From Macrosoma leucophasiata (Eukaryota > Arthropoda > Insecta > Lepidoptera > Hedylidae), in NCBI GenBank assembly GCA_036365455.1, contig JAWQUS010000010.1, forward strand, positions 14,764,501 through 14,828,500: 64,000 nt of DNA. Reading direction: 5' to 3'. Positions 37,401 to 42,750 of this stretch are shown here, in pieces (positions within the stretch are counted from its first letter, which is position 1; each line of letters begins with the position of its first letter). The translations under genes and the position numbers were made by a program. The notes under the pieces are model-generated. The model ran no database searches. It saw only the letters and a program-made list of their open reading frames with translations, and was not told the origin of the DNA.

Positions 37401-40400
37401 CTTTCATACCACCCATAAGAGTAATAGCCGTAATCTGAGTATTGCTATTCATTTTATGCTGCCTACACGGTAGGTACAGAAAAAATATCGATAATCGCTC
37501 TCAAAGGCGATACAAAATGAGGACAAGTGCAATTCATTGTCATCTATACTAATATCATGAAGCTGAAGAGTTTGTTTGAACGCGCTAATCTCAAGAAATA
37601 CTGGTCCGATTTGAAAAGTTCTTTCAGTATTAGATAGCCTATTTATCGAGGAAGGCTATAGGCTATGTATCATCACGCTATGACTAATAGGAGCGGAGCA
37701 GCGCGGGCGAAGCCGGGGCGGGCCGCTAGTATTTTATATTTCGCAATAACATAATATGCGAATTAATTAAGAAAACAAAGATTTTTTTTTTACTTTGGAC
37801 AGGAATCGAACCTGCGACCTCAGTAGTTACCAGTTAGGCGGTCGAGTTGCAGTTCAGTCTTTTTGTAATATCTCATCGATAGATACAAAGTTCTCAAGAG
37901 ACATGACTATGACGACCTATCATCATAACTTTATCAAAATAGAATGCCCTACGTCCATCTTATATAAAGTACCTTGAATTAAGTGGCCAAAATTTATGAA
38001 GCAACATTTTTAATGTGTCCATCTTAATAAATATAGGGTTGGTAGAGTTCCTGCGTCTGAGTTTACTAATCCATTTGCCGCCAAATGGTAGTGTTCAGCA
38101 CTATCGTGTGCCGGTTACATGGTAATGTGGCCTTATTATAACTATCACAGAGGCCTCAGGGGTGGCCTGCACTTGGAATTCTGCCAAGTGAATAACTAGT
38201 CTATAGGCTGCAGTAGTCACGTATCATCAATGTGAACTGCATGCTAGTTTGCCACCACTATTACATAACAAAAACGCTGAATATGTGACCATAATTTATA
38301 AAGCAACCTTAAGTTAAACCATGGTTCGACAGGACGTTATCGTCCGCATAACAATAGAAAATCAATTGTGATATTTTTCTCGTGGCTCAACCATATCCCA
38401 ATACATGTAAATATTTTTATTTGTTTCAGGCGTGGCAGCCGTAGCGGGTGTTTTTATTCTTCTGGGAGTGGGAATGATCGTCGGCTGTCTAATATTGATT
38501 TTAGAACACCTTTTTTATAAATACACATTGCCCGTTTTACGTCACCAACCCAAAGGTACAATATGGAGAAGCAGGAATATAATGTTTTTTAGCCAGGTAA
38601 ATACTTTCATTAAAGCTACCAAATCGTGTAAATGGAGAAATCGATGCCCCAAATATCTGTATAATACCTATTAACCTATTTCACTATAATATCTAAATTC
38701 AAAGTCACAAAGACTTCTAATGTGAAACTAATTGTAAATTAATATTAGGTTGGGGAAAAAGTTTCTTCGCATTTTTTAAGATAATTCAAAACATTTTTTA
38801 ATATAGTTTATTTAAATTTAACTAAAGTATGTATGTACCATTTTGTTCGATAACCTTTTGCCATCTTGTAGGTAGGTACATTATCCCATTGCTTTAAAAA
38901 ATTTGGGACTTCTCATCAAAATACCGCGACAAGTGGATTTGGCAGTCCTCTCGTGATGTTAACCTAACATTACATAAAGAATTCTGAAGAGACCGAAACA
39001 GGTGGAAATCTGAAGGTGCAAGGTCAGGACTATACGGCGGATGCATTAACACCTCCCAGCCAAACTCTCTTAATTTTTGCTGAGTGGCTATAGATGTGTG
39101 AGGTCTAGCGTTATCATGATGAAACACCACACCCCTTCTGTTGATCAATTCCGGCCGCTTTCTCTCAACTTCTTGCTTTCATCTCATCAGTTGTTCGCAG
39201 TTGAGTTCAGAATCGATAGTCCTGCCTGGTGGTAATAGCTCATAATGAATAATGCCCTTCCAATCCCACCACACACACAACATCACCTTATTGCGAGTTA
39301 ACCCAGGTTTCGCCACAGTCTGTGAAGCCTGACCGGCCTTTGACCACGACCTTTTTCGCACGTTCTTGTCGTACGTGATCCACTTTTCATCACCAGTTAT
39401 CAGCTTCTTCAAAAATGATTCGGTTTCATTACGTCGTTATAAAGAATCACAAATGAGTACACGGTTCATTAGGTTTCTTTCAGTGAGCTCGTGAGGTACC
39501 CAAATATCAAGCTTTTTTTTGTACCCAGCTTTTTTCAAATGCGCCAAAACTGTTTTGTGATCAATTCTCAGTTCTTCAGCTACGTCGTAACTACTGATAT
39601 GTCGATCTTGCTCCACTTTTTCAAAAATTGCATCCGTTTTATCCGTAATAGGGCGACCAGAGCGAGGTGCATCTTTGACATCAAAATTTCCGGATTGAAA
39701 ACGCTTAAACCAAATTTGTGCTACTCTCACAGACACTGCACTAAGTCCATAAACAACGCAAATTTTTTTCGCGGCTTGCGTTGCATTTTTACTTTTTTTG
39801 TAGTAAAATTTTAAAATGTATCGAATTTCTTCATTAGATTCACTCATCTTGACAGTACGAAAAACAAATGAAAATCACACATTTGCCTAATTTGAATTTG
39901 GAATTATGTTCTTTAAAATTTTAACTTTCAATGATACCAAAACCAGCCAGATACAAATACTATAGCCAAAGAGATTTTATAACAAGTTCATACATACTAT
40001 AATGCGAAAAGACTTTTTCCCCAACCTATTATTAGCTTAAACAAAAATTGCCGCTAAATGCTAGTGTTCAGCACTATCGTGTTCCGGTCAGGTGGTAATG
40101 TACCTTACTTACATTACTTAGGCCTCAAGAGTGGTAACGCATCTGCATTTTGACCTTGGTCTTTGTGTAGGTGTCTATAGGCTGCAGTCATCACTTAATA
40201 TCAATGTGAACTGCATGCTTGTTTGCCACTTCCATTTCATAAAAAACAGATCATAAATATTAATTATAATAATAGTTATTTATTACCGATATATATTTAC
40301 ACCATTTCAATATCATAAAATGTGAGCCAAGTTTTATTCAGATATATCCCGTCTAATAATGTCCATAGCCTGAGGTTATCGGTCGACCGCACATTTGCAT

Positions 40401-41722
40401 TCATGTCGCACTCCGACGGCACTTTATTTACCCAACTCAACCGTGAAGCCAAGACGGCTTCCAGCTGGATTACGTCGCGGGCTGCACTGCAAACTTTAAC
40501 ACTTTCAACGACTCACTTCACTTCCAAACTAGACAGTATAAATCTTCTTGCTTTCCATTTATACCGTTTATGTTCATCACATTTGTCGTATCCCTGCATT
40601 CAAATTGCAAAACAACTTTGGAATTCATAGTTGGAATTGCATTGTTTCAGAAGCTGTACAGATTCATAAACTGTGTGGAACTGGTATCTCCGCATCATGC
40701 GGCGCGAGAACTTGTGAATACAATTCGTCAAGGGCATTTTACGTCCCTATTTCAGAAGAGCGTTAAAAGGGTAAATGTTCTGAATATGTTTTATTTTATT
40801 ATACTTGCAGTGTTGGAGATTTTTTTACTACACATTTCATTTCTTGTTGCATATATTTTATAGTTCCGTCAGGTTATGACAGGAAAGCACTTTGTTTCAG
40901 AAGGAACACGAACAGCGTAGACGAAGAAAAAGCAAGGCACAATTCTTTGAAATGATCCAAGAAATCCGAAGGTAGTAATAGATATTACATGAATGAGTTA
41001 TTAAATTATCTAATATTTTCACAAATTTTTGTATCTTTATTAGGGTGCAGCAAGGTCGGGATCATTCGTTGGATTCAATTAAAGAACATGTTGCAATTGA
41101 AACATCTGTGGCGTCAGAAGAAGTGACCGAATCGAAGTTATTGTCACCATCTCCCGATGTCTCAAGTCGTTCTCCTCGCCAAAACCGTTCACCTCGACAG
41201 TTACGTTCACCGAGGAGCCGACGAAAAAGATGTAGTTTAGCTGGCCTCAATGTAAGAAGATTTAGTACTGACTCCGTCCTAGGCTCCGATTCAGCTTCAA
41301 TCTACGAGCGAACAAGCTTAAATATTGGGAGGAGGTTAAGCCGTGACGTAAACTGTTTGACCAGCTCCCCGCCTGATATTAATACACGCCTAAGAACACC
41401 ATCACCAATGGTGAGAAGAGCCGAAGGTTCTTCTACTAGATCTTACCAGGATGTATCTGAAAGATCCCAAACATATTTAAGTATCGACCCACCTACTCAT
41501 CGAGCTAGTGTTGAAATACTAGTTTCTGAAGAAAGCGACGTTCCTCCTGCTCCGCCTTATCCTAAAGTATCTCCAACAGGAGGAAAGTCTGAATTGTCCC
41601 AGCTGTCAGAAGACACACTTATCAGATTATGGCGAAGTTCCGAGAGGGAAGTACGAGAGGCGTTGTTGGCGGCTTTACAAGAAAAACGGGAAATTTTAGA
41701 CCCAAAAAGAGATCCCGGATGA
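7300..41722 (+). CDS. Nmdar2: Glutamate receptor ionotropic, NMDA 2-like (GluN2), 5' end not seen; whole gene span, 11 exons
   Basis: This is a GluN2-type subunit of the NMDA receptor, a ligand-gated cation channel that binds glutamate and acts at synapses in the plasma membrane. I joined exons 7300-7467, 8188-9188, 10575-10743, 30586-31849, 31928-32061, 32843-32993, 33587-33716, 38430-38596, 40651-40770, 40901-40971 and 41044-41722. Every junction is AG/GT and all phases match, giving 1350 codons plus TGA. Domain order is amino-terminal domain, S1 ligand half, M1, pore loop M2, M3 (SYTANIAAL), S2 half, M4, then a basic Ser/Pro/Arg-rich cytoplasmic tail. The family assignment rests on WNGIIGDL, the SYTAN motif and overall layout. 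Signal peptide and first exons are missing and probably lie left of the window. Residue numbers used below count from the first visible codon at 7301. Confidence 0.88.
7873..8090 (+). mobile_element. SINE family B, 5'-truncated, in Nmdar2 intron
   Basis: Body matches the 27.2-kb copy (GGGATTTTTCCATTTTCCGG; AGTTTGGTAATGTGCCCGGA; AACGTAACCGGCGAGTCGTG) and the tail GTGTTTGCATGTATGCTTGA. It lacks the tRNA head. It sits 100 bases before a coding exon. Confidence 0.75.
8188..9188 (+). CDS. Nmdar2: Nmdar2 exon (amino-terminal domain) with a long Asn/Ser/Lys-rich insertion
   Basis: This 1001-base exon follows a strong acceptor (TTTCTTTACAG) and ends at ATTG/GTAAGT. It opens with RLAEISRLTRGVVVLIC, a conserved stretch of the GluN2 amino-terminal domain, and reaches FFWLWIDASS. 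From about residue 114 to 370 it holds a low-complexity insertion rich in Asn, Ser, Lys and Asp with about twelve N-x-S/T glycosylation sequons. It closes with LPIGLLALHPQPMKI, again conserved domain. No stop or frame change occurs in the insertion. It is translated in the same exon as the flanking domain sequence, so it is very likely protein and not a retained intron, although internal splicing cannot be excluded. Confidence 0.85.
9405..9682 (-). repeat. Interspersed repeat family A, full length, in Nmdar2 intron
   Basis: GTGGCAAACAAGCATGCAGT through GGTCAAAATGCAGATGCGTT, GTTATGCCTCTGTGCCGGTA and TGACCGGAACACGATAGTGC to GAGCTCCGCCACTGGCGCTC; the minus-strand copy of the 1.0-kb element. Confidence 0.75.
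10575..10743 (+). CDS. Nmdar2: Nmdar2 exon (end of amino-terminal domain)
   Basis: A 169-base exon between TTGTCACCAG and the donor AAG/GTAAAG. The split Gly/Asp codon left by the previous exon becomes Asp, and the text continues DSTFIRAAINMIVGALRRVL, then a Cys-containing segment (CDAWSAQAQFF) and ends FSIEFVR with the last codon split. Both phases match the neighbours, joining HPQPMKI to DSTFIRAA upstream and EFVR to EMRIAS downstream. A longer ORF starting at 10547 includes intron bases and is not the true exon boundary. Confidence 0.85.
12410..12505. repeat. Short hairpin and SINE family B fragment
   Basis: TTGCCACTATC and its complement GATAGTGGCAA face each other at 12410-12436. ATTAACAGACTCCGAGGATG and TACTGGAAAAATG after it resemble family B. 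Confidence 0.4.
13195..13485 (-). mobile_element. 5S rRNA-derived SINE
   Basis: Read on the minus strand, the head contains TTAAGCACTATGGGCGCGGT and GATGGGTGACCGC, matching the 3' half of 5S rRNA, including the region of its internal polymerase III promoter (box C). The body continues with TTTCCGTGCTTCGGAGGGCA and the palindrome CTATCGATAG, and the end is TGCCCAGCAGTGGGACGTAT then GGTTGCCATTATTA. A second copy at 63.44 kb has the same order, defining head and tail. Confidence 0.8.
14051..14335 (+). repeat. Unidentified promoter-like repeat, copy 1, with 21-bp hairpin
   Basis: A 21-bp perfect inverted repeat with a four-base loop (GACCTTTGACGACACAAACTG, 14054-14074, and its complement) opens the block. 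It continues ACAACAGACGATATATAAAC, TTACTTTTACGTCCCTCTAT and GCGCTATAAAACCTTG, then TCTTGCACATTCC about 30 bases after the TATAAAA. I do not recognise it. It looks like a core promoter or an LTR. Confidence 0.6.
14378..14535 (-). repeat. SINE family B fragment
   Basis: ATACATGCAAACACCCACGA then CTCCGAGGGTGGCACTGGAA, the family B body on the minus strand. It lies between the first two copies of the 14-kb promoter-like repeat. Confidence 0.65.
14620..14865 (+). repeat. Unidentified promoter-like repeat, copy 2
   Basis: Nearly the same as copy 1 from TTGTGTCGTCAAAG through TTACTTTTACGTCCCTCTAT, with TATTAAA in place of TATAAAA and TCTTGCACGCTCC. No hairpin, because the inverted left arm is missing. 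Confidence 0.6.
15035..15180 (+). repeat. Family A fragment
   Basis: TTTCCGGCACAGAGGTACAA then TGCTTGTTTGCCAACTCATG and an A-run. Confidence 0.55.
15302..15362 (-). repeat. SINE family B fragment
   Basis: ATGCAAACACCCACGATGCG, tail side of family B. It directly abuts the third, truncated copy of the promoter-like repeat. Confidence 0.6.
15377..15515 (+). repeat. Unidentified promoter-like repeat, copy 3 (truncated)
   Basis: Only the right half, from TGTGAGATTACTTTTACGTT through GCGCTATAAAACCTTG to TTTAGCTTTACATTTCTTAC; it starts exactly where a SINE B fragment ends. Confidence 0.55.
16235..17785 (-). mobile_element. Non-LTR retrotransposon (Jockey-like LINE), 5'-truncated and frameshifted
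   Basis: Minus-strand reverse transcriptase blocks in order: PIPKKGDRSDPANYRPIAIT, GDLL, LDIAKAFDRLWHRALL, GVPQGSVLSSTLFLLHIN and CYADD, then a post-RT region (GQLLQLYNAQVRPHLEYCSH) and a C-terminal part near 16250-16620 (SLYRLYNGECS). These are non-LTR RT motifs. Frame changes occur near 17460, 17000 and 16640, so it is dead. The upstream endonuclease and ORF1 are absent, as expected for 5' truncation. It lies in the large Nmdar2 intron. Confidence 0.85.
19652..20200. repeat. Inverted repeat flanking a 300-base spacer at the LINE breakpoint
   Basis: About 19652-19701 and 20146-20200 are inverted copies (TCATTTCGTTCATCCAGATA and complement), and a second inverted block TATATCTACTAGGTT lies inside (about 19741 and 20098). 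The right arm runs straight into the LINE fragment at 20204. This looks like an inversion formed during LINE insertion or an older foldback element. Confidence 0.6.
20204..21020 (+). pseudogene. LINE reverse transcriptase C-terminal fragment
   Basis: An open frame from just after a stop near 20203 to TGA at 21018-21020 encodes the part of a non-LTR RT that follows the YADD motif: WFSANNLSLNSSKTKC, FLGITVDAKLQGGPHIAKLA, MSYGILLWGNAADVNTIFVL, QKRAVRAIYGLSPRVSLRDK and a tail with NTFKKVMKERL. It belongs to a different LINE lineage from the 16-17.8 kb fragment. The catalytic part is absent because the element is cut off where an inverted repeat begins. The following bases to about 21490 may be its 3' UTR. 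Confidence 0.82.
21673..21857 (+). mobile_element. Miniature Helitron, a different 5' end
   Basis: Starts TCTTAATATATATAAATCTC and ends GCGAAGCCGGGGCGGGCCGCTAG-type 3' terminus shared with the 37.5-kb element. The two share the 3' end but not the 5' end. Confidence 0.65.
22174..22243. repeat. 70-base near-perfect palindrome
   Basis: ACCATAGAGCAACGCGGGCC and its inverted copy form about 29 paired bases with one mismatch around a GC-rich loop. ATTA flanks both sides, suggesting a 4-bp target duplication. It would extrude as a long hairpin. Confidence 0.75.
23225..23980 (+). mobile_element. Family D copy split by a later insertion, GTAT-tailed
   Basis: The first half (CCACTAGTGCAGTCAGCTAA; AACGCGGGATGGGCAGCAGC) ends at 23396 and the second half (GCAGCAGCGTCCCGCAATAA; GTCTTTCGGCTGGAGATGTA) resumes at 23834. 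It ends in about eleven ATGT units at 23934-23976. The tail motif differs from the GAT of the 6.8-kb copy. Confidence 0.65.
23397..23833. mobile_element. Non-autonomous DNA transposon with 8-bp target duplication
   Basis: AAAGATATTATA at 23397-23408 is inverted as TATAATATCTTT at 23820-23831, and GCAGCAGC directly repeats at 23389-23396 and 23834-23841. The uninterrupted form of the host repeat has only one such block, so this is a real duplication. Eight bases fits hAT or P-type elements. No transposase is encoded. Confidence 0.65.
23998..24228 (+). repeat. Interspersed repeat family A, near full length
   Basis: CTGGTGGTAGAGCTCCAGTG to TATTTGCCACGTCCATGACA. It starts just after a GTAT microsatellite and ends where the GGGTTCCGTA repeat begins. 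Confidence 0.72.
24229..24815 (+). repeat. Interspersed repeat with GGGTTCCGTA inverted ends
   Basis: Starts CCGGTCAAGTGCGTGTCAGA then GTAGGGTTCCGTATTTATTG and ends GACAGACAGACGGACATGGC then TTACTACGGAACCCTAAAAA. The terminal GGGTTCCGTA is inverted at the two ends. The ORFs at 24242 and 24487 inside it are chance. Confidence 0.6.
24990..25022 (+). repeat. Helitron-like 3' end
   Basis: GATGCCGGAGCGGGCCGCTAG, the same 3' terminus in diverged form. Where its 5' end lies is unclear. Confidence 0.45.
25858..26002 (-). repeat. Family A, 3' half
   Basis: ATGGCAAACAAGCATGCAGT to TGTTATGCCTCTGTGCCG, reversed orientation. Confidence 0.65.
26008..26078. repeat. 16-bp inverted repeat, short foldback
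   Basis: TATCGTAAAGAAGTCG and its complement enclose about 37 AT-rich bases; possibly a minimal MITE. It starts at the end of a family A copy. Confidence 0.6.
26199..26275 (+). tRNA. tRNA-like sequence, probably a pseudogene or SINE-derived (Ser AGA-like anticodon position)
   Basis: It has a 7-base acceptor arm (GACTTCA with TGTAGTC, one mismatch), an A box (TAGCTCAATTGG) with D stem, a CTGGA-CTAGATT-CCCAG anticodon arm whose loop would present AGA, and a T arm with TTCGAGT (B box). The last anticodon-stem pair is mismatched and one base is extra before the acceptor 3' strand. A T-run follows at 26278. The anticodon-region text also recalls tRNA-Tyr. A functional tRNA is unlikely. Confidence 0.45.
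26440..26512 (+). repeat. SINE family B tail fragment
   Basis: AACGTAACCGGTGAATCTAA then ATGTATGCTTGTATGCATGC, the tail side only. Confidence 0.6.
27240..27515 (-). mobile_element. tRNA-derived SINE (family B) with an internal inverted duplication
   Basis: On the minus strand it begins with a tRNA-like head: TAGCCTAGTGG (A box) and GGTTCGATACC (B box) at about 27510-27440. The body follows, and the tail ends with GGGTGTTTGCATG at the left. Bases 27307-27370 form a hairpin with 30-bp arms, one mismatch and a four-base loop, because part of the body is duplicated head to head. Confidence 0.8.
28012..28530 (+). repeat. ACAG-tailed interspersed repeat with internal 126-bp tandem units
   Basis: Starts CTAGCTGTGCCCGCGACTTC and ends with ACAGACAGACAGACAGACAA. 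Between them a unit of about 126 bases (AAGTTACTCCTT...GTATGGAGATA) occurs nearly three times, starting near 28106, 28233 and 28358. Confidence 0.7.
28690..29135 (+). repeat. Further ACAG-tailed repeat fragments
   Basis: GACAGACAGACGGACGTACG at 28723 and AACAAACAGACAGACAGACA near 29105, each preceded by the kind of text (TAATCGGACCGGTAGTTTTT) found in such elements. The ORF at 29032 is chance. Confidence 0.5.
29717..29812. repeat. Imperfect foldback, about 36-base arms
   Basis: CAACAACAATCATGCTGGTA and its near complement TTCATGATTGTTGTTAT face each other around GGAACCATCCTGGTTC. Confidence 0.55.
30045..30118 (+). repeat. SINE family B tail fragment
   Basis: ACGTAACTGACAAATCGTGG then GTGCTTGCATGTAGGTATGC, the tail side only. 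Confidence 0.55.
30352..30568. mobile_element. MITE-like element ending 18 bases before an Nmdar2 exon
   Basis: GGTACGATTCCGAACT at the left is inverted as AGTTCGGAATCGTACTCGTACC at the right, with further paired blocks (GCAGCAGTGTTGCTGC; GGCAGCACTGCTGC). About 215 bases, no protein. The splice acceptor TTTCCTTTACAG follows at once. Confidence 0.65.
30586..31849 (+). CDS. Nmdar2: Nmdar2 main exon: linker, S1 ligand-binding half, M1, pore loop, M3
   Basis: The largest exon (1264 bases, 421 complete codons) starts after TTCCTTTACAG and ends AAT/GTGAGT. In order it holds the amino-terminal domain linker; the S1 half of the glutamate site, with LAPPFVM and WNGIIGDL (about residues 694-701) and Arg719 in SNARAEVIDF, the position that holds the agonist carboxylate in the family; M1 (about 753-779); the pore loop (about 800-815, WVMWGLLCGHLVAF); and M3 with SYTANIA (841-847). 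Two things are odd: an acidic, Tyr-rich insertion at about 629-692 before WNGIIG, and Gly-His where vertebrate GluN2 has Asn-Asn at the pore. A MITE lies just upstream of the acceptor. Confidence 0.92.
31928..32061 (+). CDS. Nmdar2: Nmdar2 exon (start of S2 ligand-binding half)
   Basis: A 134-base exon from TTTTAG/TGG to CTCAG/GTCAGA, separated from the previous exon by only 78 bases. It reads WLSLRVGTARSSAAEYYVQR and continues with a basic helix to QRLR, with the last Arg codon split. This is the segment after M3 that begins lobe S2. The Gly-Thr-Ala-Arg at residues 875-878 sits where vertebrate GluN2 has Gly-Ser-Thr-Glu, which contacts glutamate. Confidence 0.88.
32843..32993 (+). CDS. Nmdar2: Nmdar2 exon (S2 ligand-binding half)
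   Basis: A 151-base exon after ATCTTTTAG and before CAG/GTAAAC. It completes the split Arg, then reads NGSLDLLIADTPVLDYYRAT, matching LDAFIYDAAVLNYKA-type text of GluN2. Asp922 is the conserved acidic residue that binds the agonist amino group in the family. It ends in phase 0 with AKGFPLQ. The open reading frame that begins at 32814 contains intron sequence before 32843. Confidence 0.9.
33587..33716 (+). CDS. Nmdar2: Nmdar2 exon (end of S2, before M4)
   Basis: A 130-base exon between TTTTCCAG and CTCG/GTAAGT. It reads DSISAVIAKYSSNGYMDILT and then EKWYGALPCF, the family pattern in which a Trp and a Cys close the S2 lobe ahead of M4. It ends one base into a Gly codon completed by the next exon. 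Confidence 0.9.
35690..35800 (+). repeat. Family D fragment
   Basis: GGTGGCGGCGGGACGTGACG, GTGCAGTGAGTCAACCGAAC and AATAGCGGTC, the 5' part of family D. Confidence 0.5.
35905..36106 (-). mobile_element. tRNA-derived SINE (family G)
   Basis: Read on the minus strand it starts GACGACCCGGTTAGTCCAGC (A box TTAGTCCAGCGG), then GGGTTCGATCCCTGC (B box), then a body with ATATTTGTATGGCCTACAGA and CAACGGCACCCACGACACAG. This is the classic polymerase III tRNA-like head plus unrelated body. Confidence 0.8.
37543..37729 (+). mobile_element. Miniature non-autonomous Helitron (Lep1-like)
   Basis: Begins TCTATACTAATATCATGAAG and ends GGGGCGGGCCGCTAG, i.e. TC at the 5' end and CTAG (CTRR) at the 3' end with a GC-rich potential hairpin just upstream, inserted between A and T with no target duplication. 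Only 187 bases, with no coding capacity. These are the defining Helitron end features. Confidence 0.75.
37795..37862 (-). repeat. tRNA-like B-box remnant
   Basis: On the minus strand GTCGCAGGTTCGATTCCTGT gives a B box; the A-box side is degenerate. Probably a SINE head. Confidence 0.4.
38036..38272 (+). repeat. Interspersed repeat family A in Nmdar2 intron
   Basis: GTTGGTAGAGTTCCTGCGTC, GGTAGTGTTCAGCACTATCG and TAGTTTGCCACCACTATTAC mark start, middle and end. A short unrelated piece (CACTTGGAATTCTGCCAAGT) is inserted in the middle. Confidence 0.65.
38430..38596 (+). CDS. Nmdar2: Nmdar2 exon (M4 transmembrane segment)
   Basis: A 167-base exon after TTTGTTTCAG, ending AGCCAG/GTAAAT. Residues about 1007-1035 form the fourth membrane helix (VAAVAGVFILLGVGMIVGC then LILILEHLFY), followed by the short juxtamembrane stretch KYTLPVLRHQPKG. 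The phase-1 entry and phase-0 exit fit the neighbours. Confidence 0.9.
38745..40028 (-). mobile_element. mariner DNA transposon, full length but defective
   Basis: About 1284 bases bounded by inverted ends GGTTGGGGAAAAAG...CTTTTTCCCCAACC and TA dinucleotides, the mariner target. Size and ends match the mariner family. It lies in the Nmdar2 intron between the M4 exon and the next exon. The transposase inside has three nonsense codons, so it cannot move itself. Confidence 0.92.
38822..39847 (-). pseudogene. mariner transposase with three in-frame stops
   Basis: From ATG at 39847 the frame encodes a mariner transposase of about 341 codons: N-terminal helix-turn-helix (QIWFKRFQSGNFDVKDAPRS), the linker WVPHELTERN, then catalytic blocks TGDEKWI, HHDNARPH and YSPDLAPSD, i.e. 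all three Asp of the D,D34D triad. Stops interrupt it after CDSL (near 39437), after QLMR (near 39179) and after KSQIF (near 38894). The reading frame is otherwise kept through the end, so the damage is point changes and not indels. Confidence 0.9.
40048..40246 (+). repeat. Family A, 5'-truncated, next to the mariner
   Basis: TTGCCGCTAAATGCTAGTGT to CTTGTTTGCCACTTCCATTT, starting about 20 bases after the mariner end. Confidence 0.65.
40651..40770 (+). CDS. Nmdar2: Nmdar2 exon (cytoplasmic, juxtamembrane)
   Basis: Exactly 40 codons between ATTGTTTCAG and AAAAGG/GTAAAT, phase 0 at both ends. It reads KLYRFINCVELVSPHHAARE and ends FQKSVKR. It lies in the cytoplasmic tail just after M4. The mariner at 38745-40028 is in the intron before it. 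Confidence 0.85.
40901..40971 (+). CDS. Nmdar2: Nmdar2 small exon (cytoplasmic, basic)
   Basis: A 71-base exon after CTTTGTTTCAG and before CGAAG/GTAGTA. It encodes KEHEQRRRRKSKAQFFEMIQ and EIR, a strongly basic helix. The final Arg codon is split and completed by the next exon. The preceding intron is only 130 bases. Confidence 0.82.
41044..41722 (+). CDS. Nmdar2: Nmdar2 last exon: cytoplasmic C-terminal tail
   Basis: After the acceptor CTTTATTAG the frame runs 225 codons to TGA at 41720-41722. The tail is predicted disordered: it is Ser/Pro/Arg-rich with three close RSPR-type units (SRSPRQNRSPRQLRSPRSRR), a Pro-rich VPPAPPYP stretch, and a short acidic/basic helix near the end. It does not end with a vertebrate-type ESDV PDZ ligand; the string EESDV occurs internally instead. 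The 3' UTR follows directly. Confidence 0.88.
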
Positions 41723-41997
41723 AAGTTATTGCGAAAACTATTGGAAGGAAAGTCATGTGTAAAAATCACATATTTCTCATTTTTACTCGAGGAAAGACCC
41801 ATAGGAAGATAGGGGAGTACATAATGAAAACGTTCGTAGTAGTCGAACTGGTGCCTTTTTTATCTTGTTTGATGCGGATATGCCTTGCAGGTATTAGTTA
41901 AACGGTCGGTGTTCATTTGAGTGTCTTGATATTTTGATGAGCTGCCTTACTTTACATTTAATTGCTTCTCCATCTTTTAATTCGCGTCAAACAATGT

Positions 41998-42003
41998 AAT
42001 AAA
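41998..42003 (+). terminator. Candidate polyadenylation signal for Nmdar2
   Basis: AATAAA about 276 bases after the stop codon, the first canonical hexamer downstream. Later AATAAA copies (for example near 43795 and 44731) could be used in longer transcripts. The call is based on position only. Confidence 0.4.
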
Positions 42004-42598
42004 TGGTACGTAGATAGATAGTGAATTTGGAGATTTTTACGTCCATAAATCAATTTAAGAAATGGTTATTAGTAATATTTAAATAGTTGAACCTAAATGT
42101 TAAGAGTAAATGTAAAATATAATATGGCGTGACCAGAAAAATTAAAGTGCTTTATCCTATTCCTAGTTTAGTCGGCGGTAGATCATTTAAAATTCAATAA
42201 TAATTGTAGATTAAAAAAATATATAGCTCGCAATCAATTTAGTTCTATTAAATTCCACACGATACTTGAAGGATAATTACTGTAGGTATGTATCAAACAA
42301 ATATACTTATTGTATTCCTAAAAAATAATACATCGTAAAACTGATGTAAACCCCTATTCTTACATTAGTAGATACAAGTTGAAAACGGCAACGAAATGTA
42401 GAAAAAAGTTTACTGCTATCATTGATGTGGCAAATTGCTTTAAAGCATTTTATTTCATGTATAGAGACTAAACTCTTCATGAGAAGCTTTGTCATTTGCC
42501 TGCATTATCCGAATATTAAAACCAAATTAAAAATGTTGCCGAAGTATCAACGTTCATTATATTCAAGAACACTTATCAATGTACATTCTAAACTCTTG

Positions 42599-42750
42599 CC
42601 CCCTTATTCATAAACGTACATTAGATACGTTTTAGCTATAGAATGCTTTGTCCTTGTCAATTGCATTGCCAAATATGCAGGATAGAAAGAGACAAAGGAG
42701 AGATTAGCAACACTTTAGCTTAAATATGAGTACATTTATGAATAAGGGGG
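42599..42750. mobile_element. MITE with CCCCCTTATTCATAAA ends
   Basis: CCCCCTTATTCATAAACGTAC and its inverted counterpart TTTATGAATAAGGGGG bound 152 bases, and TTG flanks both sides. It lies in the 3' flank of Nmdar2. Confidence 0.7.

Larger units (their letters stand above)
33717..38429 (+). other. 4.7-kb Nmdar2 intron before the M4 exon
   Basis: Holds a SINE G copy, a family D fragment, a Helitron and a family A copy. From 34010 to 35690 and from 36110 to 37540 I see no gene, only AT-rich DNA with short polypyrimidine and CCCTCCCCC scraps near 34840-34930. Confidence 0.6.

Noticed and set aside
41629..41901. 90-codon ORF overlapping the Nmdar2 stop
   Set aside because: Shadow frame of the last Nmdar2 exon running into the 3' UTR; it has no splice or family support.
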